Notes: a model not told the origin generated them from the letters alone. DNA of 64,000 nucleotides from Streptomyces sp. NBC_01439 (GCF_036227605.1 NZ_CP109487.1:682001-746000), one strand, 5' to 3'. Positions 44,495 to 53,939 are shown, counted from the stretch's first letter. Made by a program: numbers and translations.

Positions 44495-45640
44495 TCAGCC
44501 CGAGGCCGCCGGTTCGGCCCCGTGCGGGTGCGTGGCGCCGCGGGCGAAGGCCGCTTCGGCCGCCGCGCGGCCCAGTGCCGACAGACAGGCCGACCATGTC
44601 CGGTCCACGTCGTGTCGTTCGGCGGGCGGTAGGGGGGCTCCGGCCGAGGCGCGGGCCGCATCGGCGGCGCCAAGCAGTCGCGCCGCCCGCTCGGGCTCGC
44701 CACCGGCCGCCGCTGCGCCCGCCAGGCCCTCCAGCGCGAGGGCCACGGCACGTACGTCGTCCAACGCCCGCGCGGCCGCGAGTCCCTCGAGGTGCAGGGC
44801 GCGGGCCCGGTCCCGGTCCCCCCTCAGCTCGACCGTGAAGCCCAGTTCGGCGAGGGCGAGCGCCGTGCCCGGCCCGTAGCCGGCCTCCCTGAACCAGGTC
44901 AGCACCTCCCGCATGTGCTCCTCGGCGCCGACCAGGTCGCCGGTGCGCCGGGCAACCATGGCGAGTCCGATCCGGGCGTCGGCCTCCCCGGCCCGGTGGT
45001 CTGCTCCCTGGCCAGCCGCAGGGCGTCCGCGTGCCGTTGCCGGCTCTCCTCGTACGCACCCGCCAGCAACGCCGACCGGCCCAGTGCGCACAGCCGCTTG
45101 CCGGCCTCGGTCCGTAGCCCGAGTTCCTCGGCGATGGCCAGCCCCTCCTCGTGCAGCCGGGACGCCTGCGGGTACTCACCCCCGATCTCGTGGAGCGCTG
45201 CACGGGGGAAGACGGTCTGCAACAGGCCCCAACGGTCGCCCACTGCGCTGAACAGGCGGGCGGCGCTCTCCCCCTCGCGGCGCGCCGCGGCCAGGTCGCC
45301 GTGCACGAGGGCGTGTCGGGCGCGCACGCTCACGGCGGCCGCGGTCCCCCAGACGTCGCCGATCCCCTCGGCCGCGGCCAGCGCCCGGTCGGCGAGTTCC
45401 TCGCTCGCGGACACGTTTCCCGCGCCCATCTGCGCGGCGGCCAGGAAGCCCAGCGCGTGCGCATGACCCTGCGGGTCGTGTTCCGCCACCGCCCGCGCGT
45501 CGAGGTCGGCCACCGCGGACCGCAGCAGGGTCCCGGCGGCGCTCGCCGTGCCTTCCCCCACGGTCAGTCCGGCCCGCCAGGCCGCCGCCAGGGCGCGCGC
45601 GGCGATCCGCTCCCCCGCGGACCGGTCCTGGCCCCGGCCG
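44495..45640 (-). pseudogene. TPR region of a large AfsR/LAL-type regulator, truncated and frameshifted
   Basis: Minus-strand tetratricopeptide-like helices run in one frame from about 45640 (ERIAARALAAAWRAGLTVGEGTASAAGTLL, then ADRALAAAEGIGDVWGTAAAVSVRARHALVHGD, and [35 protein letters not shown]). They then switch frame near 44992-45006 to [34 protein letters not shown]..., ending in [23 protein letters not shown] at the stop 44495. This is the C-terminal part of a BTAD- or LuxR-type ATPase regulator. The DNA-binding and NTPase parts are absent, and the piece begins where an imine-reductase-like fragment ends on the other strand. Confidence 0.75.
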
Positions 45641-46014
45641 GTCCCGGGCCCGAGCTGAGCAGCGTGCTCGGGGGGATGTTCGCCGGGTTCTTCCAGGCGG
45701 TGGCGCTCGCCGGCACGGAGGGGATCGGGGCCGCGGAGCTGACGCGCCCGCTGGCGCGGTGGCTGACGGCGGCCGTCGACGCGCTGCCCGCCTTCGCGGA
45801 GGAGATCGACGCGAAGGACTACACCACCACGACCTCCAACCTGGAGATCAACGCGGTGGGGCTGCGCAACATCCTCTCCACCACCGAGGCGCAGGGACTG
45901 CCGACGGACCTGCTGGCGCCACTGCTGCGGCTCTTCGACGACCAGATCCGCGCGGGGCACGCCGCGTCCAGCCTGTCCAGGGTGGTGGAGTCGTTGCGCG
46001 CCGGCAGTCGGTGA
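45640..46014 (+). pseudogene. C-terminal fragment of an NAD(P)-dependent imine-reductase-like oxidoreductase
   Basis: Read on the plus strand: LSSVLGGMFAGFFQAVALAGTEGIGAAELTRPLARWL, then AEEIDAKDYTTTTSNLEINAVGLRNILSTTEAQGLPTDLLAPLLRLFDDQIRAGHAASSLSRVVESLR to the stop at 46014. This is the C-terminal helical domain (about 125 residues) of 6-phosphogluconate-dehydrogenase-like/IRED proteins. The Rossmann half (about 170 residues with GxGxMG) is missing. The fragment joins the truncated TPR gene head to head near 45640, so a rearrangement or deletion ended both. Confidence 0.75.
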
Positions 46015-46083
46015 TCCGGCCTCCATGCAACCCGCTTGACCCGAAACCCGGCTGAAGACCGCGCTCCTGTCCGGGGTGTCGGG

Positions 46084-46712
46084 TCAGTCGACGGCCGACG
46101 AAGGCGGCCGTGCCCGGGATCGCTCCGTGGACATCGTGCGTCCGTGTTCGGCCACCGCCGGTGGGGTGGCTGCGCCGTTCAGGCAGCGGTCGAGGAGCGC
46201 ATGCATGCGGGGGACGGGGAGGGGCGGTTCGGCTGCGGCGCCCTCTGCGGCCGGGGCACGCACCTCGGAATCCGGGTGGCCGAAGAGGCCGGTCAAGCCG
46301 GTCAGGCCGGCACGGGGGAACGCGGGCAGGGTCAGCAGGTGCGGCCGGTGGGCCGGGCGGGCGGGGTCTCGGTGGCCGGCTCGGTGATCGGGCAGACGCA
46401 GTCCGGACCGTGACCGTGTCCCATGACCCGCTGGATCGCCCAGTACTCGGCCCAGGTGCGGGGAAAGGGGTGGCGGCGTGCACGCATCCGCACGTCCTCG
46501 TTCGGGTCTTCCCTTAACTCGGTGACCAGGTCCGGTCCCAGGTCGGGCCGGGCGGCGACCATCTCGCGGACCATCGCCTCGGGGTGGCGGGCGAGCCAAA
46601 CGACGGCTTGCACCGCTTCCGGGTCCAGCTCCCAGCTGCTCTCCTGCGCCGCTTCCCGTACCACGGGGTCGGGGTCGTCGAGCAGGGCCTCGCACTGCTG
46701 CGCGTCGCGCAC
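46084..46712 (-). pseudogene. HEAT/leucine-rich-variant repeat protein, truncated and frameshifted
   Basis: Repeats such as CEALLDDPDPVVREAAQESSWELDPEAVQAVVWLARHPEAMVREMVAARPDLGPDLVTELREDPNEDVRMRAR are read from 46712 to about 46360. After GPDCVCPITEPATETPP, the frame shifts (near 46346-46365) to RPHLLTLPAFPRAGLTGLTGLFGHPDSEVRAPA..., ending at 46084. Streptomycete proteins of this kind have many more repeats, so the N-terminus, and probably a central part, have been lost. No start codon with an RBS fits. Confidence 0.65.
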
Positions 46713-46763
46713 CCACGCGGACGACGGCGCCGGCGTCCTCGGCTGTGACGTGGAGCCCAGGGC

Positions 46764-49259
46764 CTACCGGTTGGGCGCCGACGGCCCCATGTCCGCGAGG
46801 GTCTTCCACAGCGTGGCGAGTGCGAGCAGCTGTGCCAGGAAGAACGCTACGGAGGCGAAGCGCATCTGGTAGACGTACGCGGCGAGACTGGCATTGGTCG
46901 GCCAGTAGCGCCGCTCGTCCTGAAAGGTCTGCAGGTCCATCACGAGACCGGTGCACGTCATCACCGAACCGAACGCGGCGATCTCACCGATCATGCGCGG
47001 CACGTTCCCGCCGAGGGCTTGGGCGATGAGGAAGTCGGCTGCCGCCGGGACGGCGAACACGAGCGCGACGAACATTGCCTTCGCCGGTCCGTGACGGCCC
47101 GGCAGATCACGCCATAGCGCCCCGAGGAAGAATCCCCCGACGATCCAGGCTACTTGCCAGTACAGGATCTCGATCATGATCAAGAGGAATCCTGCCGGAT
47201 CCTGTGTGGTCACCGTCCAGGAGTCGCCCTTGACCGCGCTGGTCCAATAGAGCAGGCCGGTCACGGGCAGTCCGACGAGACATGCGTCGACAGCGCCCCG
47301 ACGAGCGTTGCCCCACCACGTGGACATGGGGCCGAAGGCAAAGGGCAGATCGGCGGGCCTGACCCCTTCCGGCAACGACTGGTCCAACCGGTCGATCTCG
47401 GCCTCGATCGACCCCTGCTCCGTGGAACGCTCCGCCGGTTTCGCAGTGCTGAGACGGTGCAGCTGTGTCTGGAGCTCCCGGAACCGGCGCGCCAGACGCA
47501 GTACGTCGGCCCTGTCGGTCCGTGAGATCACTCTTCCCAGCGGCGCATTGTCGGCGGAGGATTTCTCCAGTACGGAGACGGAAGAGCCCAGGGCGATCAC
47601 TCCCCAGGCCGTGCACAGGCAAAGCAGCAGGCTGAGGGCATAGGCGGAGAAGCCGTAGTAGTACCCCTGGGGTGCGAAGGTGACGGCGAACAGGACCGCG
47701 AGGAGGAACTTCTCCGCCCGGTCCGGTGTGAACGCCCCCTTCTCGTACTGTTCGACCCGACAGACCCGCAAGACCCCCAGCAGGGGCAGCGGCGCCAGAA
47801 GGGACACGATGGTCAGCAGCGGGTCCGCGACGATCACCGGGAAGGCCCACCACCACCCGTCGAGCGTCGTCGCCCAAAGAGTGCTGTACGCCGGCCAGTT
47901 CGGGTCCGCGAGCCAGCTGACGCGGTCCCAGTGGCGCGCGAAGGCGAGGTAGCTCCACAGGACGGTCATCATCGCCGCCACGACGGCGACGCAGACCATC
48001 ACCCACGCCGGCAGCCGCGCCTCTCCCATCAGCAGGATCCGCTGCCCCACGGAAATCACACCGAGCCAGCCCACCGCCATCAGGGCAGCGCAGGCCATGG
48101 CCCCGGTCCAGCCCGGAGGGGACAACAGTTGGTCGGCCGTGGGGAGCAGCGTGAAGTCGTTGACCTCCGAAACCACATACGCCCCGGTCAAGCCCAGGAC
48201 GAGTGCGCACACACCTACACGGAGGTGCTTCGGCAGGGAGCCGAGCAGACACAGCGAAAGCCCGAGGAACGCCAGGGCGAACACCGCCAGCGTCGGCGAG
48301 TAGTCGTCCTTCCAGCCCATCAGCCGGTGCAGGACCAAGTAGAGGTTGTCACCGAGGTAGATGAGCGAGCCGAGGAACATCAAGAGAACCGCCCACCACC
48401 GCAGAAACTGCATCGCTTTCGACTCTTGTGGCATCAGCTTGCCGGACAGACTGAGCCTCAGCCGACGACCCGCGACGAGCAGCAACCCGCCGGTGGCGAC
48501 ATACCAGAAGGCTGAAGATGCGCCGTAATATCCCCACGCCTCCCATGCCTGCCACGTGCCTTCCGACGTGGTTGTGATGTAGTCCCAATGCTGGGCTGCG
48601 GGAGGCCGGAATGTCACCGTGGGGTAGTCGTCATGCTGTTCGTGCCGCCAGCTCAGCCTCGTTCCGCCTTCACCGAAAGCCGGCGGAGGATCGGCCGTCA
48701 GGGCTCCCGGTCCGCCCAGGCTGACGTGCACCTTCTCCCAGTTCGCGTCCTTCAAAGCAGGGGTAGGCCGCAACTCGATGCGCCAATTGTCCTTCGTCAC
48801 GGTCAGTCTCCAGGAACCGACGGCGACCAAGGAAGTGTTCTGCACCCACGTGGCAGCTTTGTAGTGAACCTTGACCCACTGACCGTCGGCCTTCACGGTC
48901 ACCGGCTTGAAGCGCCACTCGTCGTCACGGAAGTCGTTCTGCTCCCCCGGGGGTTTGCCCACCAGGCACGCCAGCGCAAAGCGGTAGGCCGACGCGTGGG
49001 CGTCCAGGAGCAGTGCGGAGGCGTGCCTCCAATCGGCGGGCACGCTGACGTCCATCGTGCTCGTGAGCATGCTGAAGTCGTTGCCGCGGTGCTTGAACTC
49101 GGCCAGCGCCGTGACCTTGGTCTTCTTCAGCTGGTCGGCGCGACAATCGGTCGGGGCGCCCTCAGCAGCGCGGGCCCGCCCCGCTTCGGGGAGTGTGAGG
49201 CAGAGAACCAGGAACAGCACGTACAGCAGGCGCGGCGCGGAGCAGCAGGGGCGGATCAC
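46764..49259 (-). CDS. Large polytopic membrane protein with an extracytoplasmic N-terminal domain
   Basis: 831 residues from the GTG at 49259 (GGAGG about 11 nt before). A signal sequence (RLLYVLFLVLCLTLPEAG) is followed by a ~250-residue external domain (VKVHYKAATWVQNTSLVAVGSWRLTVTKDNWRIELRPT is a beta-rich part). Next come about eight transmembrane helices, a ~90-residue cytosolic helical loop (ADVLRLARRFRELQTQLHRLSTAKPAERSTEQGSIEAEIDRLDQ), and further helices to the C-terminus. It resembles the DUF6185-type streptomycete proteins as I remember them; no function known. Divergent from the small ADP-ribosylation-type protein. Confidence 0.7.
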   Translation of the reverse strand: MIRPCCSAPRLLYVLFLVLCLTLPEAGRARAAEGAPTDCRADQLKKTKVTALAEFKHRGNDFSMLTSTMDVSVPADWRHASALLLDAHASAYRFALACLVGKPPGEQNDFRDDEWRFKPVTVKADGQWVKVHYKAATWVQNTSLVAVGSWRLTVTKDNWRIELRPTPALKDANWEKVHVSLGGPGALTADPPPAFGEGGTRLSWRHEQHDDYPTVTFRPPAAQHWDYITTTSEGTWQAWEAWGYYGASSAFWYVATGGLLLVAGRRLRLSLSGKLMPQESKAMQFLRWWAVLLMFLGSLIYLGDNLYLVLHRLMGWKDDYSPTLAVFALAFLGLSLCLLGSLPKHLRVGVCALVLGLTGAYVVSEVNDFTLLPTADQLLSPPGWTGAMACAALMAVGWLGVISVGQRILLMGEARLPAWVMVCVAVVAAMMTVLWSYLAFARHWDRVSWLADPNWPAYSTLWATTLDGWWWAFPVIVADPLLTIVSLLAPLPLLGVLRVCRVEQYEKGAFTPDRAEKFLLAVLFAVTFAPQGYYYGFSAYALSLLLCLCTAWGVIALGSSVSVLEKSSADNAPLGRVISRTDRADVLRLARRFRELQTQLHRLSTAKPAERSTEQGSIEAEIDRLDQSLPEGVRPADLPFAFGPMSTWWGNARRGAVDACLVGLPVTGLLYWTSAVKGDSWTVTTQDPAGFLLIMIEILYWQVAWIVGGFFLGALWRDLPGRHGPAKAMFVALVFAVPAAADFLIAQALGGNVPRMIGEIAAFGSVMTCTGLVMDLQTFQDERRYWPTNASLAAYVYQMRFASVAFFLAQLLALATLWKTLADMGPSAPNR

Positions 49260-49501
49260 TGCCCCAGAATCCTCCCCGCAAGAGGCGCGCGATGCTGCGC
49301 GACGCGTCGACGCGCAGGCAGATCCACCCCACCGGCCGACGGGTGAAAGCCAACGGGGGGCCGGTCGCAGCCGCCCGGCGGCCTCCGGTCCGTGATCGGG
49401 GTGCACCGGCCCCACCGGAAACCGTGTGGGCGCCCGCCCTGAAGTGCCGGTAGCGTCCGGTCTCCCGAGCCGCCGTACCGGCGGCCCACGTCGAGAGAGC
49501 G

Positions 49502-49861
49502 ATGCAGATGACCAGCCAGCAGGCAACGACGACCCTCTGGCGCCCCACCGGCCCCGAAGAGCTGGAGCTGGTGCGGAAGCTGAACTGGCGTGCGTGGCCA
49601 CCCAGGCTGCCCGAACAGCCGATCTTCTACCCGGTCCTCAACGAGGACTACGCGATCAGGATCGCGCGGGACTGGAACGTGAAGCACAGTGGTGCCGGCT
49701 TCGTCACGCGTTTCGAGGTCGACAAGGAGTTCCTGAGCCGGTATCCCGTTCAGCAGGCGGGCGGGCGGACGATCCTCGAGCTCTGGGTTCCGGCTGAGGA
49801 GCTGGACGACTTCAACGCCCACATCGTCGGCGAGATCCAGGTGGTCCACGAGTTCCGCTGA
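49502..49861 (+). CDS. Small conserved protein of the kind annotated ADP-ribosylation/crystallin J1
   Basis: 119 residues, ATG at 49502. The pattern TLWRPTGPEELELVRKLNWRAWPPRLPEQPIFYPVLNEDYAIRIARDWNVKHSGAGFVTRF is shared by a family of about 115-residue actinobacterial and other bacterial proteins annotated ADP-ribosylation/crystallin J1, a name given without evidence. The fold may resemble a small ADP-ribose-interacting enzyme. No partner gene; a terminator follows. Confidence 0.7.
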   Translation: MQMTSQQATTTLWRPTGPEELELVRKLNWRAWPPRLPEQPIFYPVLNEDYAIRIARDWNVKHSGAGFVTRFEVDKEFLSRYPVQQAGGRTILELWVPAEELDDFNAHIVGEIQVVHEFR

Positions 49862-49879
49862 CGGGGGAAGGGCCTGTTT

Positions 49880-49911
49880 CGGGAGCACGCCCGCCCGGTG
49901 CGGGCCTCCCG
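49880..49911 (+). terminator. Two-part hairpin terminator
   Basis: Outer stem CGGGAG/CTCCCG and inner stem GCCCGC/GCGGGC with a CCGGT loop; a CAC bulge separates them. It starts 18 bp after the stop codon of the small protein at 49861. Confidence 0.6.
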
Positions 49912-50061
49912 ACGCGGCTGTGACCACGGCGTCCCAGCCGGTCTCGACGGCCCCGTCCCACCAGCGGGTCCGCGCCCGCGTCGGGCAGGCCCTCGCCCGC
50001 ACGAAGGCCCGGAAGATCCTCCGGGACCTACGTCTCACGGGTGACGGGGCCTACGGGGCCT

Positions 50062-51024
50062 TTAGTGGGCTCCGTCCGGGCGCAGTTCGATGTGGTCCGG
50101 AGCCAGGTCGACCGCCACGCGGTGTTCCATGCCCAAGGCCTCCAGGAACTTCGGGGGGAGTTGGACCCGCCCGGAGCGGTCGAGGACGACGTACTCGCGT
50201 TCGCTGATGGACTCCTCGCCGTGCTCGTCGGTGACCAGGCGGCGCAGGACCTCACTGCTGGTGCGGCCGTCGCGGATCGCGACGGTCCTGCGGACCTCGC
50301 CCGCCACCATCGGGTCGTGCGTCACGATCACCACCGTCACGCCGAGTTCCTTGTTCACGGTCCGGAAGGTCTCGAAGACCGCCGCGGCCGTTTCCGAGTC
50401 CAGTTCGCCCGTGGGTTCGTCGGCGAGCAGCACCTTGGGGGCGTTCGCCATCGCCACGGCGATCGCGACGCGCTGCTGCTGGCCGCCGGACAGTTCCGCC
50501 GGGCGTCTGTGCGCCAGGTCGCCGATCCCGAGGGCCTCCAGGATCTCCCCGACCCTGGCCGCGCGGCGTGCGCCCGCGCCGCGCCGGGCGCCGCCGCCGC
50601 CGGCCAACTGCATCGGGAGGGCGACGTTCTGAGCAGCCGTGAGGAACGGCAGCAGGTTGCGGGCCGTCTGCTGGAAGACGAACCCGACCGCTTCGCGCCG
50701 GTACCGCAGCCGGTCCCGCGCCGACAGCTCCAGCAGGTCGTAGCCGGCGACCGCAGCGCTGCCGGCCGTGGGAACGTCCAGGCCGGCCAGGATGTTCAAG
50801 AGGGTGGACTTGCCGCTGCCGGAGGCGCCGACGAGGGCCATCAGGTCGCCCTGTTCGACCGTCAGCTCCAGTCCCTGGAGGGCCTGTACCTCGATGCCGT
50901 CCTGGCTGAAGATCCGGACCAGGCGGTCGCAGGCGATCGCGGCGTCCGCCGCCGGGGTGCGCGGCTCCGCGGCGGCCGTCGCCCGGCGGCGCAGCTCCTC
51001 GTACGTCGGCTGGTCGGTGTTCAA
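50062..51024 (-). CDS. ABC transporter ATPase with an AbrB-like C-terminal extension
   Basis: 320 residues from the TTG at 51024, whose last two bases lie in the upstream stop (TTGA). MacB/LolD-type ATPase: Walker A GASGSGKST near 66, Q-loop FVFQQTARNLLPFL, signature LSGGQQQR near 178, Walker B VLLADEPTG, and H-loop VTHD. Residues ~265-320 are extra: YVVLDRSGRVQLPPKFLEALGMEHRVAVDLAPDHIELRPD resembles the swapped-hairpin of SpoVT-AbrB DNA-binding proteins. It energises the two FtsX-type permeases just upstream. The extension could sense, dimerise or bind DNA. Confidence 0.9.
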   Translation of the reverse strand: MNTDQPTYEELRRRATAAAEPRTPAADAAIACDRLVRIFSQDGIEVQALQGLELTVEQGDLMALVGASGSGKSTLLNILAGLDVPTAGSAAVAGYDLLELSARDRLRYRREAVGFVFQQTARNLLPFLTAAQNVALPMQLAGGGGARRGAGARRAARVGEILEALGIGDLAHRRPAELSGGQQQRVAIAVAMANAPKVLLADEPTGELDSETAAAVFETFRTVNKELGVTVVIVTHDPMVAGEVRRTVAIRDGRTSSEVLRRLVTDEHGEESISEREYVVLDRSGRVQLPPKFLEALGMEHRVAVDLAPDHIELRPDGAH

Positions 51025-53939
51025 CGCTGGTCTCCCGCTCTCAACTCGGTGGTGATCTGCCGTCGCCCGGATGTCGCCGCCTCCACGCACACGGCCGTGG
51101 CGACCAGGGCTGCCAGGCCCAGGGCCTGGGTCAGTACGGGCCCTGCCGTCAGCCGCACTCCGTTCGGCACGTGCGCGCCGACCAGCGTGGACAGGTCCAT
51201 CGCCGGGCCCAGCAGGGCCACGGCGGCCGCCGCCACCAGGGCCCCGCCCATCGTCGCGGCCAGGGTCTGCGGCAGGGTTTCGGCAAGGATCAGCGCCACG
51301 CCCTGCCGGCGGCGCAGCCCCATGGTGCGCAGCCGGGCCAGCAGCGCCGCGCGTTCGGGGACGGTCCGCATCAACGTCAGCAGTACGGCCAACAGGGCGA
51401 AGCCCGCCGCTCCGGCCATGGCGGCCCAGAAGAGGCGCTGTGCCGAGCGCTGGAGCGGATCGGCGCCCAGTGCGGTGACGGCCTCGGCACTGGTGTGCAC
51501 GGGGTACGCCTCGTCGACCGGGGCCGGGCCCGCGGAGGAACCGGAACCCGGGATCGGAGCCGGGGCCGGAGCCGGGGCCGGGGCCGGAGTCGCGGACGGC
51601 GCCGGGAGCTTGGAGCTGACCAGAGCGCGCAGCCGGTCAGCGTCGACGTCACCGAGGCCGAGCCACCGGTTCGGGTGGTCGGCGCCGCCCATGGCGGCGG
51701 TTGCGGCGCCCGCCGGCAGGACGACGGTCGCGGCGTCCCGCGCCGGATGGGCCGGGGTGCAGTCGACCGTGCCCGCGACCCGTACCTTCAGCTCCTTGCC
51801 GTCGCCGGGCTGCACCGCGTACGTGCCGCCCTGCGTGACCTTCCCGGCCAGGCCCGCGCTGAACAGCGCGGGCACCGGGGCGTCGGCGGACTGCGTACCA
51901 CCGGTGGCCAGCAGCGCGGGCTCGAAGGAGCCGCAGCCGAGGACCCGGGACAGCTCCGCGTACGCGGCCGGCTCGGCCACGATCACGGTGATCTGGCTGG
52001 ACCTGACGGTGGTTCCGAGGAGGGCGGAGTCGTGGTCGATCCACAGCGGCACGGACGTCCGTACGCCTGGCAGCTCGCCCGCTGCCTTCGCGAGTCCTTC
52101 CGGAAGCGGGAACTTCCCGTACGCGGAGATCGACGCGTCGCCCCCGACGGTCAGCCGGGCCACCCCCAGCCGGGACGAGTCCACCGACTGCAGCACGGCG
52201 GCGCCGAACCCGCCGGTGGTGATGGCGACGAGCAGCGCGACCATCGGCAGGACGGAGGGGCCGCTGCGGCCGCGGGTCTGCGTACCGGTCGTCGCCGGGC
52301 CGCGGGCGGCCCGCGCGAGTCCCAGGAAGCCGACCAGTCCGGAGCCGCGGCCGGCCGCCCGGGCGAGCCATCCGGTGACCACCGGCTGGAGCCGGGCCAG
52401 CAGCAGTCCCCCGCACAGGGCGAGCAGCAGCGGGGCCGCGATCAGCAGCGGGTCGAGGTCGCTGCCGGGCGGGGCGACCCCGCGGCGGCGGACCTCCACC
52501 ACGGCGGCGGCGGTGGCGATGAGGACGAGCAGTTCGGCCACGGGCCTGCGCCACCGCCCGGCCGGGCGGGCCGGGGTCAGCAGGACGGCTGCCCGTACGG
52601 GGAAGGCCAGCAGGGCGAGCAGGGCGACGGCCGCGGCCGAGAGGAGGGTGGGCGCGAGCCGGGGGGTGGGCAGCAGCAGGACGGCGAGCGCGGTGGCGGC
52701 CGCGGCCGCCGGGAGTACGGTGACGGCGCCCTCCCCGAGGAGCCGGCCGACGATGGCGGTGCGCGAGCCGCCGCGCGCGAGCAGCAGCCGAAGTTCGGCG
52801 TCGCGGCGGTCGGCCGCGAGTGCGCCGGCCAGGCACAGGACGACGAAGGCGACGCCACCGACCCCGGCGGGTCCGATCGCGGCGAGCGGCGCCGCGGCGC
52901 GGGTGCGGACGCGGGCTTCTTCGAACCGCTCGGGCAGCCACGAGGTGGTGTGCAGATGCGGGCGGCCGGTCTCCCGGGCGAGGGTGGCGGCGGTGGGGCC
53001 GGCGAGGTACGAGGCGATGTCCTTGGTCGTGGCGTCGAGCCGGTCGGCCCGCAGGTGGCCGATGTCCACGGGCAGCTGCCAGAAGTCGTCGGCGGCGCGG
53101 CTCCACGTGCTCATCCGGTCGAGGTCCCCGGTGCCGACGAGGGCGTCGACGTCCCAGGCGAGGCTCTCGTTGTAGTAGTGCTCGCAGGCGCGGGCGAGGC
53201 ACCCCAGGTTGTCCGTCCAGAAGTCGTCGGTCTCGTCGAGGACCGCGAAGAGACCGACGACCGTGACGGACGGTGTGCCGTCCACTCGGGTCTCGCTCGT
53301 CAGGACGGATCCGACGCGGGCGCCGAGGGTCGCGGCGGCCTTCTGCGAGAGGGCCACCTGGAGGGGCGCCAGCGCCCCGGGGGCGGCCTGCGCGGGGGCC
53401 GTGGGTGTGCTGCTCGGCCACTGCCCCTCCGCCAGCTTCACATGGGCCTCCGCCTCGCGGACGTGCAGGAGGTTCATGCTGGGCGGAAAGCCGGAGGGGC
53501 GGGAGAGTTCCGGGTTCAGCAGCAGCTGCCTCTTGGTGGTGCGCGTGCCGTGGACCGTCGACTCCGGGTCCACGCGGAAGGTGGATCCGGTCGGCGCGAG
53601 CAGTTTCTCCAGCGTGGCGTCCAGGGCCTGGGCGCTCTGCCCGCTGTCCGGGGAGGGAGCGGTCACCTGCAGGCTGGCGTTGCCGGCCGCGCTGCGTTCC
53701 AGGAAGGACCTCAGGGCCTGGTCGGCGCCCCGGTCCTGGGCCCGGGGCAGCGCGGCGGCCAGCAGGACGGCGACGAAGGCCAGTGCGGCGCCGAGCAGGG
53801 TGCTCAGGGGCGCCGCCCGAAGCCGGGTCCTGACCCAGGGCGCGGGCCGCGGGGCGGTGGGCAGAGGCGAACGGGCGGTCAGCGGGGTGGCGGACGCCGG
53901 GGTGGCGGACGGCGGGGTGGCGGACGGCGGGGTGGTCAC
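51021..53939 (-). CDS. FtsX/MacB-type ABC permease
   Basis: 972 residues, GTG at 53939 overlapping the preceding stop (GTGA). After a Thr/Pro/Ser/Ala repeat leader (residues 1-30, from a 15-bp DNA repeat), there is a first transmembrane helix (near 45-65), a large external domain, and FtsX-type helix clusters. Transmembrane groups fall near 350-560 and 820-960, with a large external segment (near 590-810) between them. An Ala/Pro stretch (APAPAPAPAP) near 780 forms a linker. Such permeases do not import; they export lipids, peptides or act on membrane-bound proteins mechanically. Confidence 0.88.
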   Translation of the reverse strand: MTTPPSATPPSATPASATPLTARSPLPTAPRPAPWVRTRLRAAPLSTLLGAALAFVAVLLAAALPRAQDRGADQALRSFLERSAAGNASLQVTAPSPDSGQSAQALDATLEKLLAPTGSTFRVDPESTVHGTRTTKRQLLLNPELSRPSGFPPSMNLLHVREAEAHVKLAEGQWPSSTPTAPAQAAPGALAPLQVALSQKAAATLGARVGSVLTSETRVDGTPSVTVVGLFAVLDETDDFWTDNLGCLARACEHYYNESLAWDVDALVGTGDLDRMSTWSRAADDFWQLPVDIGHLRADRLDATTKDIASYLAGPTAATLARETGRPHLHTTSWLPERFEEARVRTRAAAPLAAIGPAGVGGVAFVVLCLAGALAADRRDAELRLLLARGGSRTAIVGRLLGEGAVTVLPAAAAATALAVLLLPTPRLAPTLLSAAAVALLALLAFPVRAAVLLTPARPAGRWRRPVAELLVLIATAAAVVEVRRRGVAPPGSDLDPLLIAAPLLLALCGGLLLARLQPVVTGWLARAAGRGSGLVGFLGLARAARGPATTGTQTRGRSGPSVLPMVALLVAITTGGFGAAVLQSVDSSRLGVARLTVGGDASISAYGKFPLPEGLAKAAGELPGVRTSVPLWIDHDSALLGTTVRSSQITVIVAEPAAYAELSRVLGCGSFEPALLATGGTQSADAPVPALFSAGLAGKVTQGGTYAVQPGDGKELKVRVAGTVDCTPAHPARDAATVVLPAGAATAAMGGADHPNRWLGLGDVDADRLRALVSSKLPAPSATPAPAPAPAPAPIPGSGSSAGPAPVDEAYPVHTSAEAVTALGADPLQRSAQRLFWAAMAGAAGFALLAVLLTLMRTVPERAALLARLRTMGLRRRQGVALILAETLPQTLAATMGGALVAAAAVALLGPAMDLSTLVGAHVPNGVRLTAGPVLTQALGLAALVATAVCVEAATSGRRQITTELRAGDQR
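53884..53935 (-). repeat. 15-bp repeat inside the start of the permease gene
   Basis: Three units (53884-53898, 53899-53913, 53914-53928) of GGGGTGGCGGACGGC, one base different in the first, plus a partial fourth. It encodes the SATPP-type repeated leader. Confidence 0.8.
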
